From: Leucaena leucocephala
Lineage: Eukaryota > Streptophyta > Magnoliopsida > Fabales > Fabaceae
Assembly: GCA_037074615.1 (NCBI GenBank)
Contig: CM073554.1
Location: forward strand, 19,604,501 to 19,668,500
Length of the DNA: 64,000 nt
Reading direction: 5' to 3'
The number at the start of each line of letters is the position of its first letter. Position 1 is the first letter of the stretch. Shown here in pieces: positions 1 to 11,758 of this stretch. The notes under the pieces were generated by a model, which did no database searches, had not been told where the DNA came from, and saw nothing but the letters and a program-made list of their open reading frames with translations. Made by a program: the position numbers and the translations under genes.

Positions 1-2275
1 CCTATTAGGTGCTTTTGAGTTGAAAAACTCAAGCGTTCCACTCAAAGTAAGTGCATCTGAAATAGCCAAGAACAAGTATTGAAACCCTAACCAGAAAACT
101 GATAATTCGTTCTTTCTCTTGGCTTCTTCTCTTCTCTTAGCTTCAACTATGGCTACCGCTGCCATGGACACTGATGCAAGAACTAGGCCAAGTCCTATTC
201 TTCCAAGTGGTTGAAAGATCTTATTGAGTGAAGCTTTTGTGTCTGTAGAAGTATTTGAGGTTTCCGGAGATTGGTACTGAAGCGATCATGATGATAAGGG
301 GAAGTACTGTGAGGGACTGACTGGGTTGGGATTGTGAAGTTGAGGATTTTTCTGTTAATGACGATTCCTTGTTGAGCTGAGAATGTTTGAAGCTGAGCTA
401 GGCAATAGTTCATCATGATTGTGGTTAAGAAGATTGTAATCAGACCAAGGAAGGTTTTTTGTTTCTTCAACCTCTGCTTCATCTACCAAAGCTTTGTTTA
501 AGAATCTGCACACAATTTTTGCCAAATCAAATATGCTGCAGGATGATATATGCATATGTATAATTACTTCTCTTTTAGGATATGCATGCTTTATAGTTAG
601 AAATTCGTATGACTTGGATACAAGAGGTTGTCCTCATTTAACCGATGGTTTCAATTCAAGTCCTGGTTATGCTGCAACTACGTTAAAATCTTGTTGGAAG
701 AGCTTTGTCACTTTTGTGGTCCTGCCTGTTAGAGCACAAGTTCTAATCAAACAAGTTTCGGTCTTAGCCCAATATCTTAATAGTCTAAAATAATGTATTT
801 GGGGCTACGGGTATAATGTCTTTTTTTTTTTTTCTGGTGATAAAATCATACTTGAAGATGGAAGGGTATAATGTCTTTTCCTTCTTGTACGAGTGTATAG
901 CATGTGACACTCACTCATTCTTACCTTTTATATACGGATCTGTAAACCCTTTTTATCAAGGTAATGTGTTTATTCATTATTTTACATTCATTTAAGTTAT
1001 TGTATCTTTTTACCACTAAACTTGACCCGTATTAGTTGGAGTCTAATATTACTTTCAAATATTAGGTAGTTGGATTAAAAAGTAAAGACAGACAAGAAAC
1101 TCATTCGGTTGGAGTGCAACTGCCTTATTGAGCAGAGAAAAATCTTGAATTTATCACAAGATTGTACTGTTCTGTTGCATCTTCCTCTGTTGCTGCCCCA
1201 TGGTTCACCCTCCCCACTGCTGAAGCTTTCCAGTTACGCGCTGAAGAATCAAACACCTTGAAACAGAATATAGCAGAAATTTCAATACAACACCTTATCT
1301 AAAGCATAGTGCAAAACTGTGAATTATACTTTAAAGATCCTGGTTATAGGACTTCTGGAAGGAGATTTATAGCGATAAAAGGGGAAGCCAAGGACGAAAA
1401 TACAAAGAGACAAAGCCAACACTATATCATAAATCACAAGACTCAAGTTCCAGCTAAGATTCTCTTCAACCCAAACCATAAAACTTGCTGCAATAAGGCC
1501 TCCTGTGCATAGGGAACAGAAGTATCAGTTGAAGAATGAAGAAATGTGATGTTGCTTATTGTGATAAAGTTGATCAGCTCCATGTGTAGGCAATGAAGCC
1601 TTGATTCCACCCACACCGACGGCGATCGCATAGATTCCACAGTTTAATATTGAAGCTTGACTCTCAGAAGGTGTTATATTCTCTTCTGGTTTCAACTTAG
1701 AGTGTTGAGCTTGGTATGTCAGCAAGATTAGCCCCTGCAATCATGTATATCGTATCCCATAAATGTACTTGTTAGAATATATTAAATCCCACGTTGACTT
1801 TTTGACACATGAATTAAATGTATATATACTCTTGAGGTAAATCCTGTCATATTGGCTTAAACTAGTTTGATAGAAAGACAGAACTAATATATACTTAATT
1901 ATCTCGCATCTTAGTTTTGGATTGAAGAGGGTTAATTTCCAGGAGCTCTATGACACAGGAGATGATGAATGTTGTGAACCTTGTGAAGAAGGAGTCGCTG
2001 AGATAAAGCCTCCAAGAATGGTGAGGAGAAAGGAGGTTCCCATGAAATTGGTGACCATGTTTGAAGACTTGGCTGATGAGTAATGCATTGACTTTAGAAA
2101 GTTGGAAACAAAGTTGATAGCATTTGATAAGAACAGAGTGTCCTGCACCACCCCACCACTGAAATATGTTCAATCACATTACTAAGGGTATTTTGGGAAT
2201 ATTTATTTCTTTTAACTGTTTTTCCCAAAGCAGTTATTTGTTCCTTATAAATCGGTGTAGAGAAAATATATAGTA

Positions 2276-2715
2276 TGTGTTTGGATAAGATTTTAGAAAC
2301 GAATTTATAGAAAAGGGGTTTTGGAGAAGAGATTATGAAAAAAAGTGGTTTTAAATAAATAAGTGTTTGGATAGTTATTTTCAGAAGTACTTTTATTATG
2401 GATAAATTATAAAAAAGGGTATGAGTATTAAATGAGGAGAGATAAGAGATAAAAGGAGAGAGGGTGTAAGAAAGAAAAGGAAGAGGTATAAGAAAAAATA
2501 GGAATAATATAGTAATTGGTTAATTCATAAGCTCTTTTACTGTTCCATAAGCTACTCTGACTAGCTTATCTAAAACTTTGATTTTAAACTATGGTTTAGT
2601 CCAAAAGCCCGTTTAAACAAATATGACTATTTGGCTTAAAATTTCTCCAAACCTATATTTTGAGCTAAACCTAAATTTAAAACCTAATCTAGGTTTGGCA
2701 ATTTGCCAAATAGGA
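2276..2715. repeat. Dispersed AT-rich repeat, family A, copy 1
   Basis: This is the best preserved copy of a roughly 300-440-bp element seen several times in this window. Its order is a TGTTTGGATAAGATTTTAG-like head, AAATAAATAAGTGTTTGGATAGTT-like text, a purine-rich centre ending in a GAGAGGGTGTAAG-type motif, then TAAAACTTTGATTTTAAACTATGGTTTAG-like text. The tail (CTAGGTTTGGC, read backwards) resembles the head, as expected of weak terminal inverted repeats. It lies in the first intron of the NPF pseudogene. I cannot assign it to a superfamily. Confidence 0.6.
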
Positions 2716-2991
2716 CCATAGTAGTATAATATAAAAATTATAATCGATTATATTATTTATAAACTATAAATAGTGTGACTCATTTATTATATTTTATACT
2801 AAAAATCTGAATTAATTATTTGTTAATAGAAATCATCAATGTTTGAGACTTGTAACTGAAGAAATGCATTTCCAATGACTTTACATGACTTAGATTGACT
2901 TGGTAAGAAGAAATTTTATATACAAAAGAATTAAACTAGAAGAGGGATACCTGATTAATTATAAATGATATGGAAAATACAAGTGGATATG

Positions 2992-3266
2992 ACATACATA
3001 CATACATACATACATACATACATACATACATACATACATACATACATACATACATACATACATACATACATACATACATACATACATACATACATACATA
3101 CATACATACATACATACATACATACATACATACATACATACATACATACATACATACATACATACATACATACATACATACATACATACATACATACATA
3201 CATACATACATACATACATACATACATACATACATACATACATACATAGAGAGAGAGAGAGAGAGA
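2992..3266. repeat. (ACAT)n microsatellite followed by (GA)n
   Basis: About 64 uninterrupted ACAT units occupy 2992-3248, followed directly by nine or so GA units to 3266. The array sits in the first intron of the NPF pseudogene, directly after its first exon. Long open frames reading Tyr-Val-Cys-Met or Thr-Tyr-Ile-His across it are artefacts of the repeat having no stop codon in any frame. Confidence 0.98.
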
Positions 3267-3407
3267 TTTGGTTATTCCACAAGTAAGGGCGGCAGGTCTG
3301 AATCCACCATGCTTTCTGGGATCTGCTTTTCTGCCTTTGAAGTCAGTATATTCTTCAGCTCCACTGCTTTTCTCTGAATCCTGCTTCTCGTTTTCATAAT
3401 CACTCAT

Positions 3408-4009
3408 TTTTCTTCAGGCACACAAACACAATCATGAAGACTAAAGACGAGTGATTCAATCTTCTCAAACTTACCATTGATGAAGATGAAGATTTCCTTG
3501 TAACACAAATGAAGCTTCTGAAACAGCAGAACCTGAACTTTAGTATAATTCATGTATACGTGAGACCGCCACTCTCTCTCTATAGCCGACTGTTAGACTG
3601 ATTTTTATATTAAACTTGAAATTTTTAATAATGAAGTTAATTTTGTATTATGTGATTAATTAAATCAAATTAGTATATATAACATGGGAGAAAATCTGTT
3701 CCTTTTTATATGTTAATTAAATATTGGGTTTTGTGTAATTTACAAAATATAAAAGTAAGTCATAAATAGTGCAACTTATCATAAATTATATATTATATAT
3801 AAACAAGCCATTTTTTCAAGAAAAAATCTTCATCAAGTCAGTTTTGGTTTACTTTAGACAAGGAGCCATATTCTTCAAAAATGTCTTCGTCATCAAATCA
3901 AGGCAATTTTTATTTGATTTAAGCAAACAGCCATATGATACATTATTTAATTCATTTTAGAAAGTAACGTCCCTGATTTCAACTTATAAAAAAGTAATAT
4001 ATGATACTA
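3408..4009. other. Gene-free, AT-rich
   Basis: This is the upstream side of the NPF pseudogene. I see no gene, RNA or recognisable transposon here. About 3420-3560 is less AT-rich and may be the former promoter and leader of the pseudogene. Confidence 0.5.
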
Positions 4010-4795
4010 TTTAGAGCGTGTTCGATCTATGAGGAGTATCACTTTATTATGATTTCAATTATAACCTTTAAAGAGATATCTTAGCTCCTAGATACTCAGA
4101 TTTATATTTGAGGGTAATTGACTAATCTCCTTACCAAATATTATTATCATCTAGTAGAAAAAAAACTTCATTATATCCTTAAATCGTGTATAAATCCAAC
4201 ATTTTTCCAATAATTTTTGTATAAAAAAAATCTATTTTAGACTATATTTGTTATATTTGATTTTAAAAATAATATTTTATTTATATATTTTCAAATAGCT
4301 AGGAGGAAATACTAGTGCATATATAGATGTGTTAGAATCAAATTTGAATTTTAGTAATAAATTTATTTTACACTTTTTTTATTCATTTTTATCACTCTAA
4401 TCTTAAACAGGATGCAACCTAAATATATGTTAGGAGCAAATTCAGAAGTACTAGAACCTAACCTCAAGTTGCTATGTCGTTGCTTTATTGAATTTGTCAA
4501 ACTTTTATTTATATTGTTATTTGTATCCTTATTTTTAAAATCAAATATAACAAATATAGTCTAAAATAGATTTTCTTTATACAAAAATTTTTAGGATAGG
4601 TTGGCCTTAACTAATATCCAAGTGCAAGGGTAATCTTCCTTATTCTTAAGCAATATTAAACAGTAAAAATTGTCAATTACTCTTAGGCGTGAACTTAAGT
4701 ATTTAAAAGTTAGGATACCTCCCTAAATCCCGTGATTAAAATTACAATAAAGTAATACTCCTCAGAAATTGAACACACTCTAAATAGTTGTATGT
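4010..4795. repeat. Foldback element built from two inverted family B repeats
   Basis: The left arm (4010 to about 4300) and right arm (about 4500 to 4795) are inverted copies of each other. For example, the stretch at 4213-4272 reads almost exactly as the reverse complement of 4532-4590, and the outer ends both read ATTTAGAG(C/T)GTGTTC inwards. About 200 bp separates the arms. Each arm is a copy of repeat family B (landmarks GGAGTA(C/T)(C/T)ACTTTATTAT and TTTACGCCTGAGGGTAAT), which also occurs alone elsewhere in the window. Confidence 0.75.
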
Positions 4796-4889
4796 CTTAC
4801 CCTTTCGTCAGCTGAATTCCAGGACGATAGATCCAATAGTTGTTAGTTTAAGCCAACTCTTCTTCTTTTTGTTATAAGAAATTGTTGGA

Positions 4890-5135
4890 AATGGTTTAGA
4901 CTTATATACGGATTAAAGGTAAGGTGAAGTCTCAGTTTCACCTAGTCGATATTAATGTCAGACAAAGTGAGCCGTCAATTACCCTTAGGCGTAAACTTAA
5001 ATACCTAAGAGTTAGAATGTCTCATTAAGCGCCGTGACTAAAACTATTACAAAGTTGTACTTCTCATGGATTGAATACGCTCTAAATAATAACATATCTC
5101 ACCCATTCGCTAGTTAAACCCACAAACGATAGGTA
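4890..5135 (+). repeat. Family B dispersed repeat, copy
   Basis: Single copy with the landmarks CGATATTAATGTC, CAATTACCCTTAGGCGTAAAC, GCCGTGACTAAAACTATTAC and CGCTCTAAATAATAACATATC. It matches the right arm of the adjacent foldback in the same orientation. Confidence 0.75.
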
Positions 5136-5254
5136 AGCCAACTCTTCTATGTCTTGTCTTTGCCTACTCTAGTAATTTTTTAGCCCAATCTTAGTCTCAT
5201 TATTTGAATACGAGAAACACAGTTGGTTCAAATTATTATCTTTTTTTTTTCACT

Positions 5255-5520
5255 TATCGTCCATGGGTTTAACTAGTAAAGGGATAAGATATATAACTAT
5301 TTGAAGTATATTCTATATCTATAGAGTACCACTTTATTATGGTTCTAATCACGATGCTTGGTAGATATAGTCTAACTCCTAAGTGCCTAGATTTACGTAT
5401 GAGGGTAATAGACATTACGTCCTACTCGTCATTGATCACTTAAGAGGAAGAAAGATTTCATCTTGTCCTTGAATCATGAGTGAACCTAAACTTTTTCTAA
5501 AAGTTTTTGTACAAAAAATA
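5255..5520 (-). repeat. Family B dispersed repeat, copy in reverse orientation
   Basis: Reads as the reverse of the copy at 4890-5135: GGGTTTAACTAGTAAAGGG, then GAGTACCACTTTATTATGG, CTAAGTGCCTAGATTTACG and GAGGGTAATAGAC. Together with the neighbouring copies this makes four units in 1.5 kb directly upstream of the L32 gene. Confidence 0.75.
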
Positions 5521-5706
5521 TTTTTTCCTATATAAAAAAATTATAATTTTTTTTTGTATAAAAATTTAGATGAATTGATTCTCCATGAAGACTAAAATAT
5601 AATTTCAAAATTTAAAAAGCATTTACAAAAAATTGATGAGATTGTCTAGCGAGGAATTAAATAACCACAAGAAGGATCCGAATAACTTATATGATATAAT
5701 TTGATG

Positions 5707-5841
5707 AAAGCCCAATATCTATCTGCTGCTAACAAACTTAATCTACCAGAAGCCCATTCATATGCATTTCAACGGGAAACCCTAGCTCGCTTGCCCTTGC
5801 CCTTCCCGAGTTCGCAGCGAGACGTGCTGCTTTACCAGAAG
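5707..5841 (+). promoter_or_regulatory. L32 promoter and leader: two site II-type motifs and a telo-box
   Basis: AGCCCA (the reverse of TGGGCT, site II core) occurs at about 5709-5714 and 5751-5756, and AAACCCTAG (telo-box) at 5777-5785. This combination is typical of plant ribosomal-protein and translation genes. The non-coding first exon ends with AAG at 5841 before a GT donor; the leader intron runs to the CAG at 6437. The transcription start itself is not visible; a start near 5790 is an inference. Confidence 0.7.
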
Positions 5842-6444
5842 GTCTGCAACAACTTCTCCCTCACTCTTGAATTACTGTAATTGGATTTTATCATTTGTGT
5901 GCTAGGTTCAACTTGCACGAAGTTTCGGTCTTAGTGATTTTCTTTGAGCTTTTTCTCTGCGTTGTTTTCCTGAGAAACTAGATATGATAATTAGAGTATA
6001 TAAAATCTATGAAGTGCTAGTTGCAGCAATAGAGTTGTTTCAATGGAAACTATGCCTACCTATCATTGGCTTCTTCTGGATGTTCATCTTGTATGCAGTT
6101 TTGGTTATTCTGTTGCTCTCTTGATTTCGCACTCCCAACTAGTATAGTGTTCCCTGCGAGTTAGGCTAAATTAAATTAAGGATCATATGCATTTTGTTAC
6201 TCGAAATGCTAATTGTCTGCTTTCTTGTAGCTTTGCTTGCTTCCCTATTGTTGCTTTTATCTCTCTCTGTTTTTTTTTTTTTTGAGGAAAAATCGTAAGA
6301 AGTTTAGTTTACCAGTTAATTGTAAATACATTGAACTTTTGGCTTCCTTTGTATTGTTCTGATTTTTCTTACTTGATCCATACGTTTATTTGATCTTGTG
6401 TAATGCTAATGAATGCTTAATTTTGAATTTCTTTCAGAGGCAAA

Positions 6445-7556
6445 ATGGCAGTGCCTTTGATTAGCAAGAAAATTGTTAAGAAGCGCCTCAAGAAGTTCAA
6501 GAGGCCTCAAAGTGACAGGAAAATCTCTGTCAAGGTATGTCTTTCAAGATTTGTTCCCTTAGTTCCTCTTGAACTAGGCTTCTTGAGTTCTTCAGAATTC
6601 CTTTTAGGGACATTCAGTACGTGGGAAACTTGATACTCTTGACCATCTGGAAACCTATTTTGAGATGTTTGTTTGTAACATTTAAAAAATTGAAATTTGA
6701 AATCCCCTTGTCATTTGAGTATAGTATAGATCATTTTTCATACCCAAAGATGCTGTAACTTGTAAATATATTTTCAGGTACAGGCAAAGTTAACGTGTAC
6801 TTTATGTTTACATGTATGTTTCCATGCGTCTAAGTTTGAGAATTCTTTGTCCAAAATCTTTGAAAGGGGAAAATTTTCCTAATATGGTTAGTTATTTTTC
6901 AATTAGTTTTTATCTTGTGGGGATTTAAAGGTCTTTCTGTAATAGGAATTCTCATTTAGCTTATCATATGGTTATTCTAATGTTATTCCAAACGGCAGTT
7001 TTGGAATCCCTATCGATAGTTTTTTTTGGTGGCATGCAATTATATGTATTGTGGGTTATACAAAGGCCAAGCATTTGGTTGATTCGTCGGTTCTTATCAC
7101 ACCATGAACACTTGTTTGGTCCAATCAATTAAGCATCTTTACTGTGGTGTGCAGACAAACTGGCGAAGGCCAAAGGGTATTGATTCCCGTGTGAGGAGAA
7201 AGTTTAAAGGATGTACATTGATGCCGAATATCGGTTATGGTTCGGACAAGAAGACCCGCCACTATCTCCCCAATGGTTTCAAGAAATTTGTTGTGCATAA
7301 TGTCCAGGAGCTTGAGCTCCTGATGATGCACAACAGGTGAGTGTAGTTTCCACAACATGTCTGATTTCAAATTCCCTTTTAATTATATTCCCTCTGTCCA
7401 CGTTTTTGCAATTGATGAAATTCCAGGACTTACTGTGCTGAGATAGCACACAACGTGTCGACCCGTAAGAGGAAGGAGATGGTCGAACGAGCAGCTCAGT
7501 TGGATGTTGTCGTTACCAACAGACTGGCCAGGTTGCGTAGCCAGGAGGACGAGTAA
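6445..7556 (+). CDS. RPL32: 60S ribosomal protein L32 (eL32)
   Basis: Structural protein of the cytosolic large ribosomal subunit. Coding exons are 6445-6534, 7155-7336 and 7427-7556, giving 133 residues, the family's usual length. All junctions are GT-AG (AAG/GTATGT, CAG/ACA, CAG/GTGAGT, CAG/GAC). Motifs seen in order: MAVPLISKKIVKKRLKKFKR, the NWRRPKGIDSRVRRKFKG core, MPNIGYGSDKKTRH, LPNGFKKFVV, then AEIAHNVSTRKRKEM and a C-terminal LRSQEDE. The first ATG after the leader-intron acceptor (6437) is the natural start. A fourth, non-coding exon lies upstream, separated by a leader intron of about 600 bp. No damage is seen, and the promoter motifs fit constitutive growth-linked expression. Confidence 0.97.
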
Positions 7557-7842
7557 TTTTGCTGAAGCTGTGTTGAAATTGTTTTACTTGTACTGTGGCT
7601 AAGGCAATTACTGAACCAGATAGGAAAATCCTATTCAGACTGAATTTGTTTTTTTCTCGGTGATTGGAATTTGATAGTTTAGACTTGAGAATTATGCATT
7701 TATGCGCTCTTGTCATTTTGTTAGATGAAGCTTCTATCTACAGTTTTGGCTATGAATCAATTTCAGAAAGTAGTCCCTCCCATTGTTATTTGCGTAATGA
7801 TTTGGTTAATTTAATATTAATATGAAAAGTAATCATTGAAAC

Positions 7843-8090
7843 TTAGATACTATCTTAATTATAAAAATTAATTAATTTTTTTATATAAATTAAAAAAGTA
7901 ATAAATAAATTAATTATAATTAATATAAGAGTTATTTAACTAATAATTAATTAATTTAAGTAGATTGATAAATATTAATATAAGTTTATTTTGAGGAATA
8001 GATTTAATTATAATTAATTAATTAATTAATTTTATTTTATTAATTTATTTAAAAAAATTAATTAATTTTTATAATTAGGATTGGATAAAA
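7843..8090. mobile_element. Stowaway-like MITE (family C), copy
   Basis: Terminal inverted repeats of about 35 bp: the left end reads ATACTATCTTAATTATAAAA and continues into a TTAATTAATTTTTT stretch; the right end read backwards is ATCCAATCCTAATTATAAAA with the same continuation. The interior is nearly all A and T. Other copies at 12831, 32418, 37240 and 48410 share a TTAGTTATAATTAACTGATT-like motif. The class is inferred from the best-ended copy at 12831. Confidence 0.65.
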
Positions 8091-8182
8091 TATTTCTATA
8101 TCATGGTTGGCGAATGACAAATTAGTATGAAATAATAAATTTTTGGAGTTTCTTTTGACTACGGCGAATTGAACTTGGTGGT

Positions 8183-8720
8183 TAGAGATGGAAATAGACC
8201 AGGCGGCCTGTCAGGAACTTCTGGCCTGGCCTGCATTATGCCTGGTCTGGCCTGTTTAGAAAAATACACAGGCTCAGGCTTGTTTGAAAGCCTGTTTTTT
8301 TTAAGAGGCCAGACTCAGGCTTCTTACGAAGCCTGTTAGGCCTGTTAGTCAAAATTTATTTAATATTAAAGTGTAATAAATAGTTGTTAAATCTACCATA
8401 TATTGAACACAATACAATAGTCAAACCATTAAACTAATATGTATTACTATACATTTTATTCTTGAATTTTATTTTAACAGACCTGTTAGGGGGCCTGTTA
8501 CGAAAACCTGTTATGAAGGCCTGTTAGGTAGCCTATTAGTATAATTAAAAAAATCAGGTTTTTTAAACAGACTTCAGACCAGGCCAGGCATTTATACAGG
8601 CCAGGCTTAGACAAAAAAAAATGGCATATAACAGGCCACAGGTCAGGCTCATGCTGAATTGACACTTAACATACCAGGCCTGTTAAGGCCAAAGTCTGAC
8701 CTGACCTATTTTTATCCCTA
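8183..8720. mobile_element. hAT-type MITE with 8-bp target duplication
   Basis: The element begins TAGAGATGGAAATAGACC and ends, read backwards, TAGGGATAAAAATAGGTC, which are imperfect terminal inverted repeats. The flanking octamers TTGGTGGT (8175-8182) and TTTGTGGT (8721-8728) match at seven of eight positions, as expected of a hAT target duplication. Subterminal regions are packed with CAGGC/GCCTG repeats in both orientations, a typical hAT feature for transposase binding. No transposase is encoded. The length of 538 bp marks it as non-autonomous. Confidence 0.85.
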
Positions 8721-9028
8721 TTTGTGGTGACCCGACAAGCTCAGGGAGAATATTTTCTATAAATGGATTTTTCAACATTTAGTCTTTTAGTTTGACCTTA
8801 TATACTCTATAATTATTTTTTAGAATGCTTAATCAGAACATTGTCTTTATTTTTTAATATCTCTGTGTTTGAAACAGAAATGTAATGCAAAGTATGAAGA
8901 TTTAAATTATTGAAATCCAATGTACGTGGGAACGCGAGGATTTATCTAAAGTAGAAATTTGATGAAGTGGTATGCCTTTTTTTCAAGTTCTCGATTTTGA
9001 ATTCAATCTTTCAAACACATAAAAATCC

Positions 9029-9077
<49 letters not shown>

Positions 9078-10581
9078 TTAAAAAGTAGTTAGATTTACTT
9101 ACTATTTAAAAATAGAATAAAATCTCCATTTCTCCTATACTATACCAATATAAAGTAGGACGAGTTATCAATTATTTTTAGATATAAACTTAGATATTAT
9201 CAACTACAATTTAAGAATTAGGCTCATATACTATTTAAAGGTAGGATGAAATCTGCATTTCTCATAGGTTATACCGATATTAAGTAGGACGAGCTGTCAA
9301 TTAACTTTAGGCATAAATTTATACACCTATAAATTAAAATATTCCCCTAAACGCCGCGACTGGAACAACAATAAAGTGATACTCTAATACGATTTAAATA
9401 ATCACATGTCTCATCATTTTGTCAGCTGAATCTAAAGACGACAAAGCACATAAAACTCGATCTAATTGTAGATATTTCAACATTTGACTCTTTTATATTG
9501 AAAAAGAAACTTAATTTGTTGAATTGGATCTGTTAGAGTGTATTATAATAATTGTAGTATTGTAGTATTCATTGACTTAATTGGAATGGACCTAAAGTCT
9601 CTCCCACTAAAAGATTTTAGAAGTATAAGCTTAGGGAAAAAAATGAGATAAAGAGAAAAAAAAAATAAGTAAGAAGAATATTAGAATATACTAAATCTTG
9701 TATCAACTAATTGAAAAATAAATTAAAAGTATATAGCATTGAGATAGGACAATTGGGTTAAACTATTTTCAAAGAAAAACAAACCTCATATACTTATAAC
9801 AAATGGTGAAAATTGTTAATAATAATATGTGTGTGTGTACATAAAGAGTTGAGAGAGCCTTGAACAGAATCTTCCAAAGACATAAAGCTATATTTGACCT
9901 TAGAAATTCCAAAATTTGACTGTTATATGAAAAGCCCCACTTCAACTTCATTGCATCAAAAGTATTTTAGAAAAAATGATTACAACCACTCGAATAATTA
10001 ATTGCGAAGAAGGGTATATTAGAATAGAATGAAAAATAATATAGTAAAATGTAATTTTATTGAGGAAAAATACCTTTGGCATCTTTGACTAAAAGCATAT
10101 TGGCCAAGAAAAAAAAAACTAGAATAACTAAAAACAATATAGGGGAATGAGCATATACAACAATCTATATACAATATAAAAAAGAAAACAATGAACAAGC
10201 TATTGCTACCAAACAAAAATAAATAAATAAACATGTTACCAAAAAAAAAATAAACTAAATTATGAATATTAGTGCTGTTCATTTATCAAATTATGTGCAA
10301 CGCATATAATAATATAACTCAAATATTAGAACGGTTTTTTAATTTTAGAACTATTTTTAATAGATAGATTAAAAAATTAAATAAATTATTTAATTATAAT
10401 AAAAGTGACTTGATCCTCTTGAAATACTCTTATATAACATTAAATTATATATCAATTTATAAGTTAGGTAAATTAGTTAGAGAATAATGAAAAATATTAG
10501 AGATAAAATAGATTGAATTCTTATATTTAAGATAAAAAATAATTATCTAACTAACTCTTATATTTAAAATGGAGGAATATT

Positions 10582-10619
<38 letters not shown>

Positions 10620-11758
10620 CAAATGTTAGGAATAGTTATATTGAGCAAAGATGCGAGCTAAGCAAGCATCAATCAAGATTAGCCGAATGGTTGTGTAGCT
10701 CTATTTAAAAAGTATTATGTTTCAATATGTAAGATATTTTACAAAACAACAATCATTAATTATTTGTTCATAATAAGAGACAAGTAATTTTAATAGAATT
10801 TTATTAAAAATTAAAGTAAAAAAGATATTAATTGCTCTTAAAATTTTGTAAAATATCTTAAAGATAAAGAACTTTTTAAAAATGCTTTATATTTGAAACC
10901 CATGTACTATGCCCATATTCTCCATGTCACATGAATCAAACGTGAATTAATCCAAGCTATAAAATTTCGATCATATGGGTATAAAAAAAATATTATATTT
11001 TGAAAACCAAAGAAAGATGAAAGATCTGAAAGTGTAAAAAAATATATTAAAATTGGAGTGATTATTGAAACTATTAATACACTGTTTAAAGATGTCAAGA
11101 CTTTGATTTAGTTGTAATTAAATTAATATATTGTGAATCTTACATATTAAAATTATATTAGGAATTTCAAGAATTTGGCTTGTACTATGGTAGGGGCGTG
11201 AAATGTTCTCCATGTAGCACGAGATTAATGTTCAAACAAAAGTAGTCAACATATTAAATCAATAATGTGATTCAAAAGAGACTTTATAGACCCACCAAAC
11301 TAAATTTTATGTGATGGAGCTTTAGGCCTTTAGCTTTCAAGTTTTCACATTCATTCACATTTATCTTTTCTTGTTCATACTCCTTTTGACTCATTCAATT
11401 GTCCCCTACCCATTTCCTCTCAATTTAGCTAAAGATAGTTCGGTAAATAAAGAATTGACGCATGACTCGTCAAATTGTGAGTTCAAATCTCCCTATCAGG
11501 ATCTTATTAAAAAGCAATATGTAAGTATTTCTATAAATAATATTTAAACATAAAAACATGTCATAATCTTAGTTAATCATCAAATCCAATTCGCAATTAC
11601 TTTCATTGTACTCAAACAATAAAGACACTTTTTGTTTCTATTAACACTAACTTGTTTAATTACATTTCAGAGATTTTTTTCTAGGAGATATGATGATCAT
11701 TTTTTTCTATCAAATATGGTTCTTTCTTCATAGTTAAGTAAGTATATCAACCAATTGT
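8721..11758. other. Gene-free interval with simple repeats and family B copies
   Basis: No gene supported. It holds a (TA)n run at about 9035-9072, family B repeats at about 9100-9445, a (TA)n run at 10585-10615, and otherwise AT-rich unique-looking DNA. A tRNA-like internal box (GTGAGTTCAAATCTCCC) at about 11488 has no tRNA fold around it. Short open frames here have no recognisable family signature. Confidence 0.6.
9100..9445 (+). repeat. Family B repeats: one truncated and one nearly complete copy in tandem
   Basis: ACTATTTAAA(A/G)(A/G)TAG(A/G)AT(A/G)AAATCT is repeated at about 9103 and 9231, and each is followed by AGTAGGACGAG(T/C)T(A/G)TCAATTA. Only the second copy runs through to the GCCGCGACTGGAACAAC and CACATGTCTCATCATTTTGTC landmarks. 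Both lie in the same orientation. Confidence 0.65.

Larger units (their letters stand above)
1..3407 (-). pseudogene. NRT1/PTR family (NPF) transporter pseudogene, runs off the left edge
   Basis: NPF proteins are 12-helix proton-coupled carriers of nitrate, peptides or hormones. Pieces in gene order on the minus strand are: an N-terminal exon at about 3407-3280 (YTDFKGRKADPRKHGGF); about 2165-1935 (FLSNAINFVSNF, then SDSFFTRFTTFIIS in another frame); 1734 to about 1331 (GLILLTYQAQ, VGVGGIKASLP, HGADQL, SLCTGGLIAASF, then ITRIFK); 1256 to about 1085 (VFDSSARNW); and about 525-1 (VEETK, TIMMNYCLAQLQTFS, LGFQYLFLAISDALTLSG). Damage is plain. There is a frameshift near 2010, a TGA at 1525-1527 where the family has Trp (FFN-W-Y), and at least three frame changes between 450 and 200. 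Introns are kept, so this is a decayed duplicate and not a retrocopy. An FLNKA motif is encoded twice (about 1110 and 505), hinting at an internal rearrangement. Membership of NPF clade 4 is a guess from memory of the family. Confidence 0.92.

Noticed and set aside
2936..3407. Several open frames of 94-150 codons with Tyr-Val-Cys-Met or Thr-Tyr-Ile-His repeats
   Set aside because: They are translations of the (ACAT)n microsatellite, which has no stop codon in any frame. Only the MSDYENEK start is real, as the first exon of the NPF pseudogene.
11450..11520. tRNA-like segment with GAGTTCAAATCTC
   Set aside because: No cloverleaf can be drawn and no A-rich tail follows; the match is a single box.
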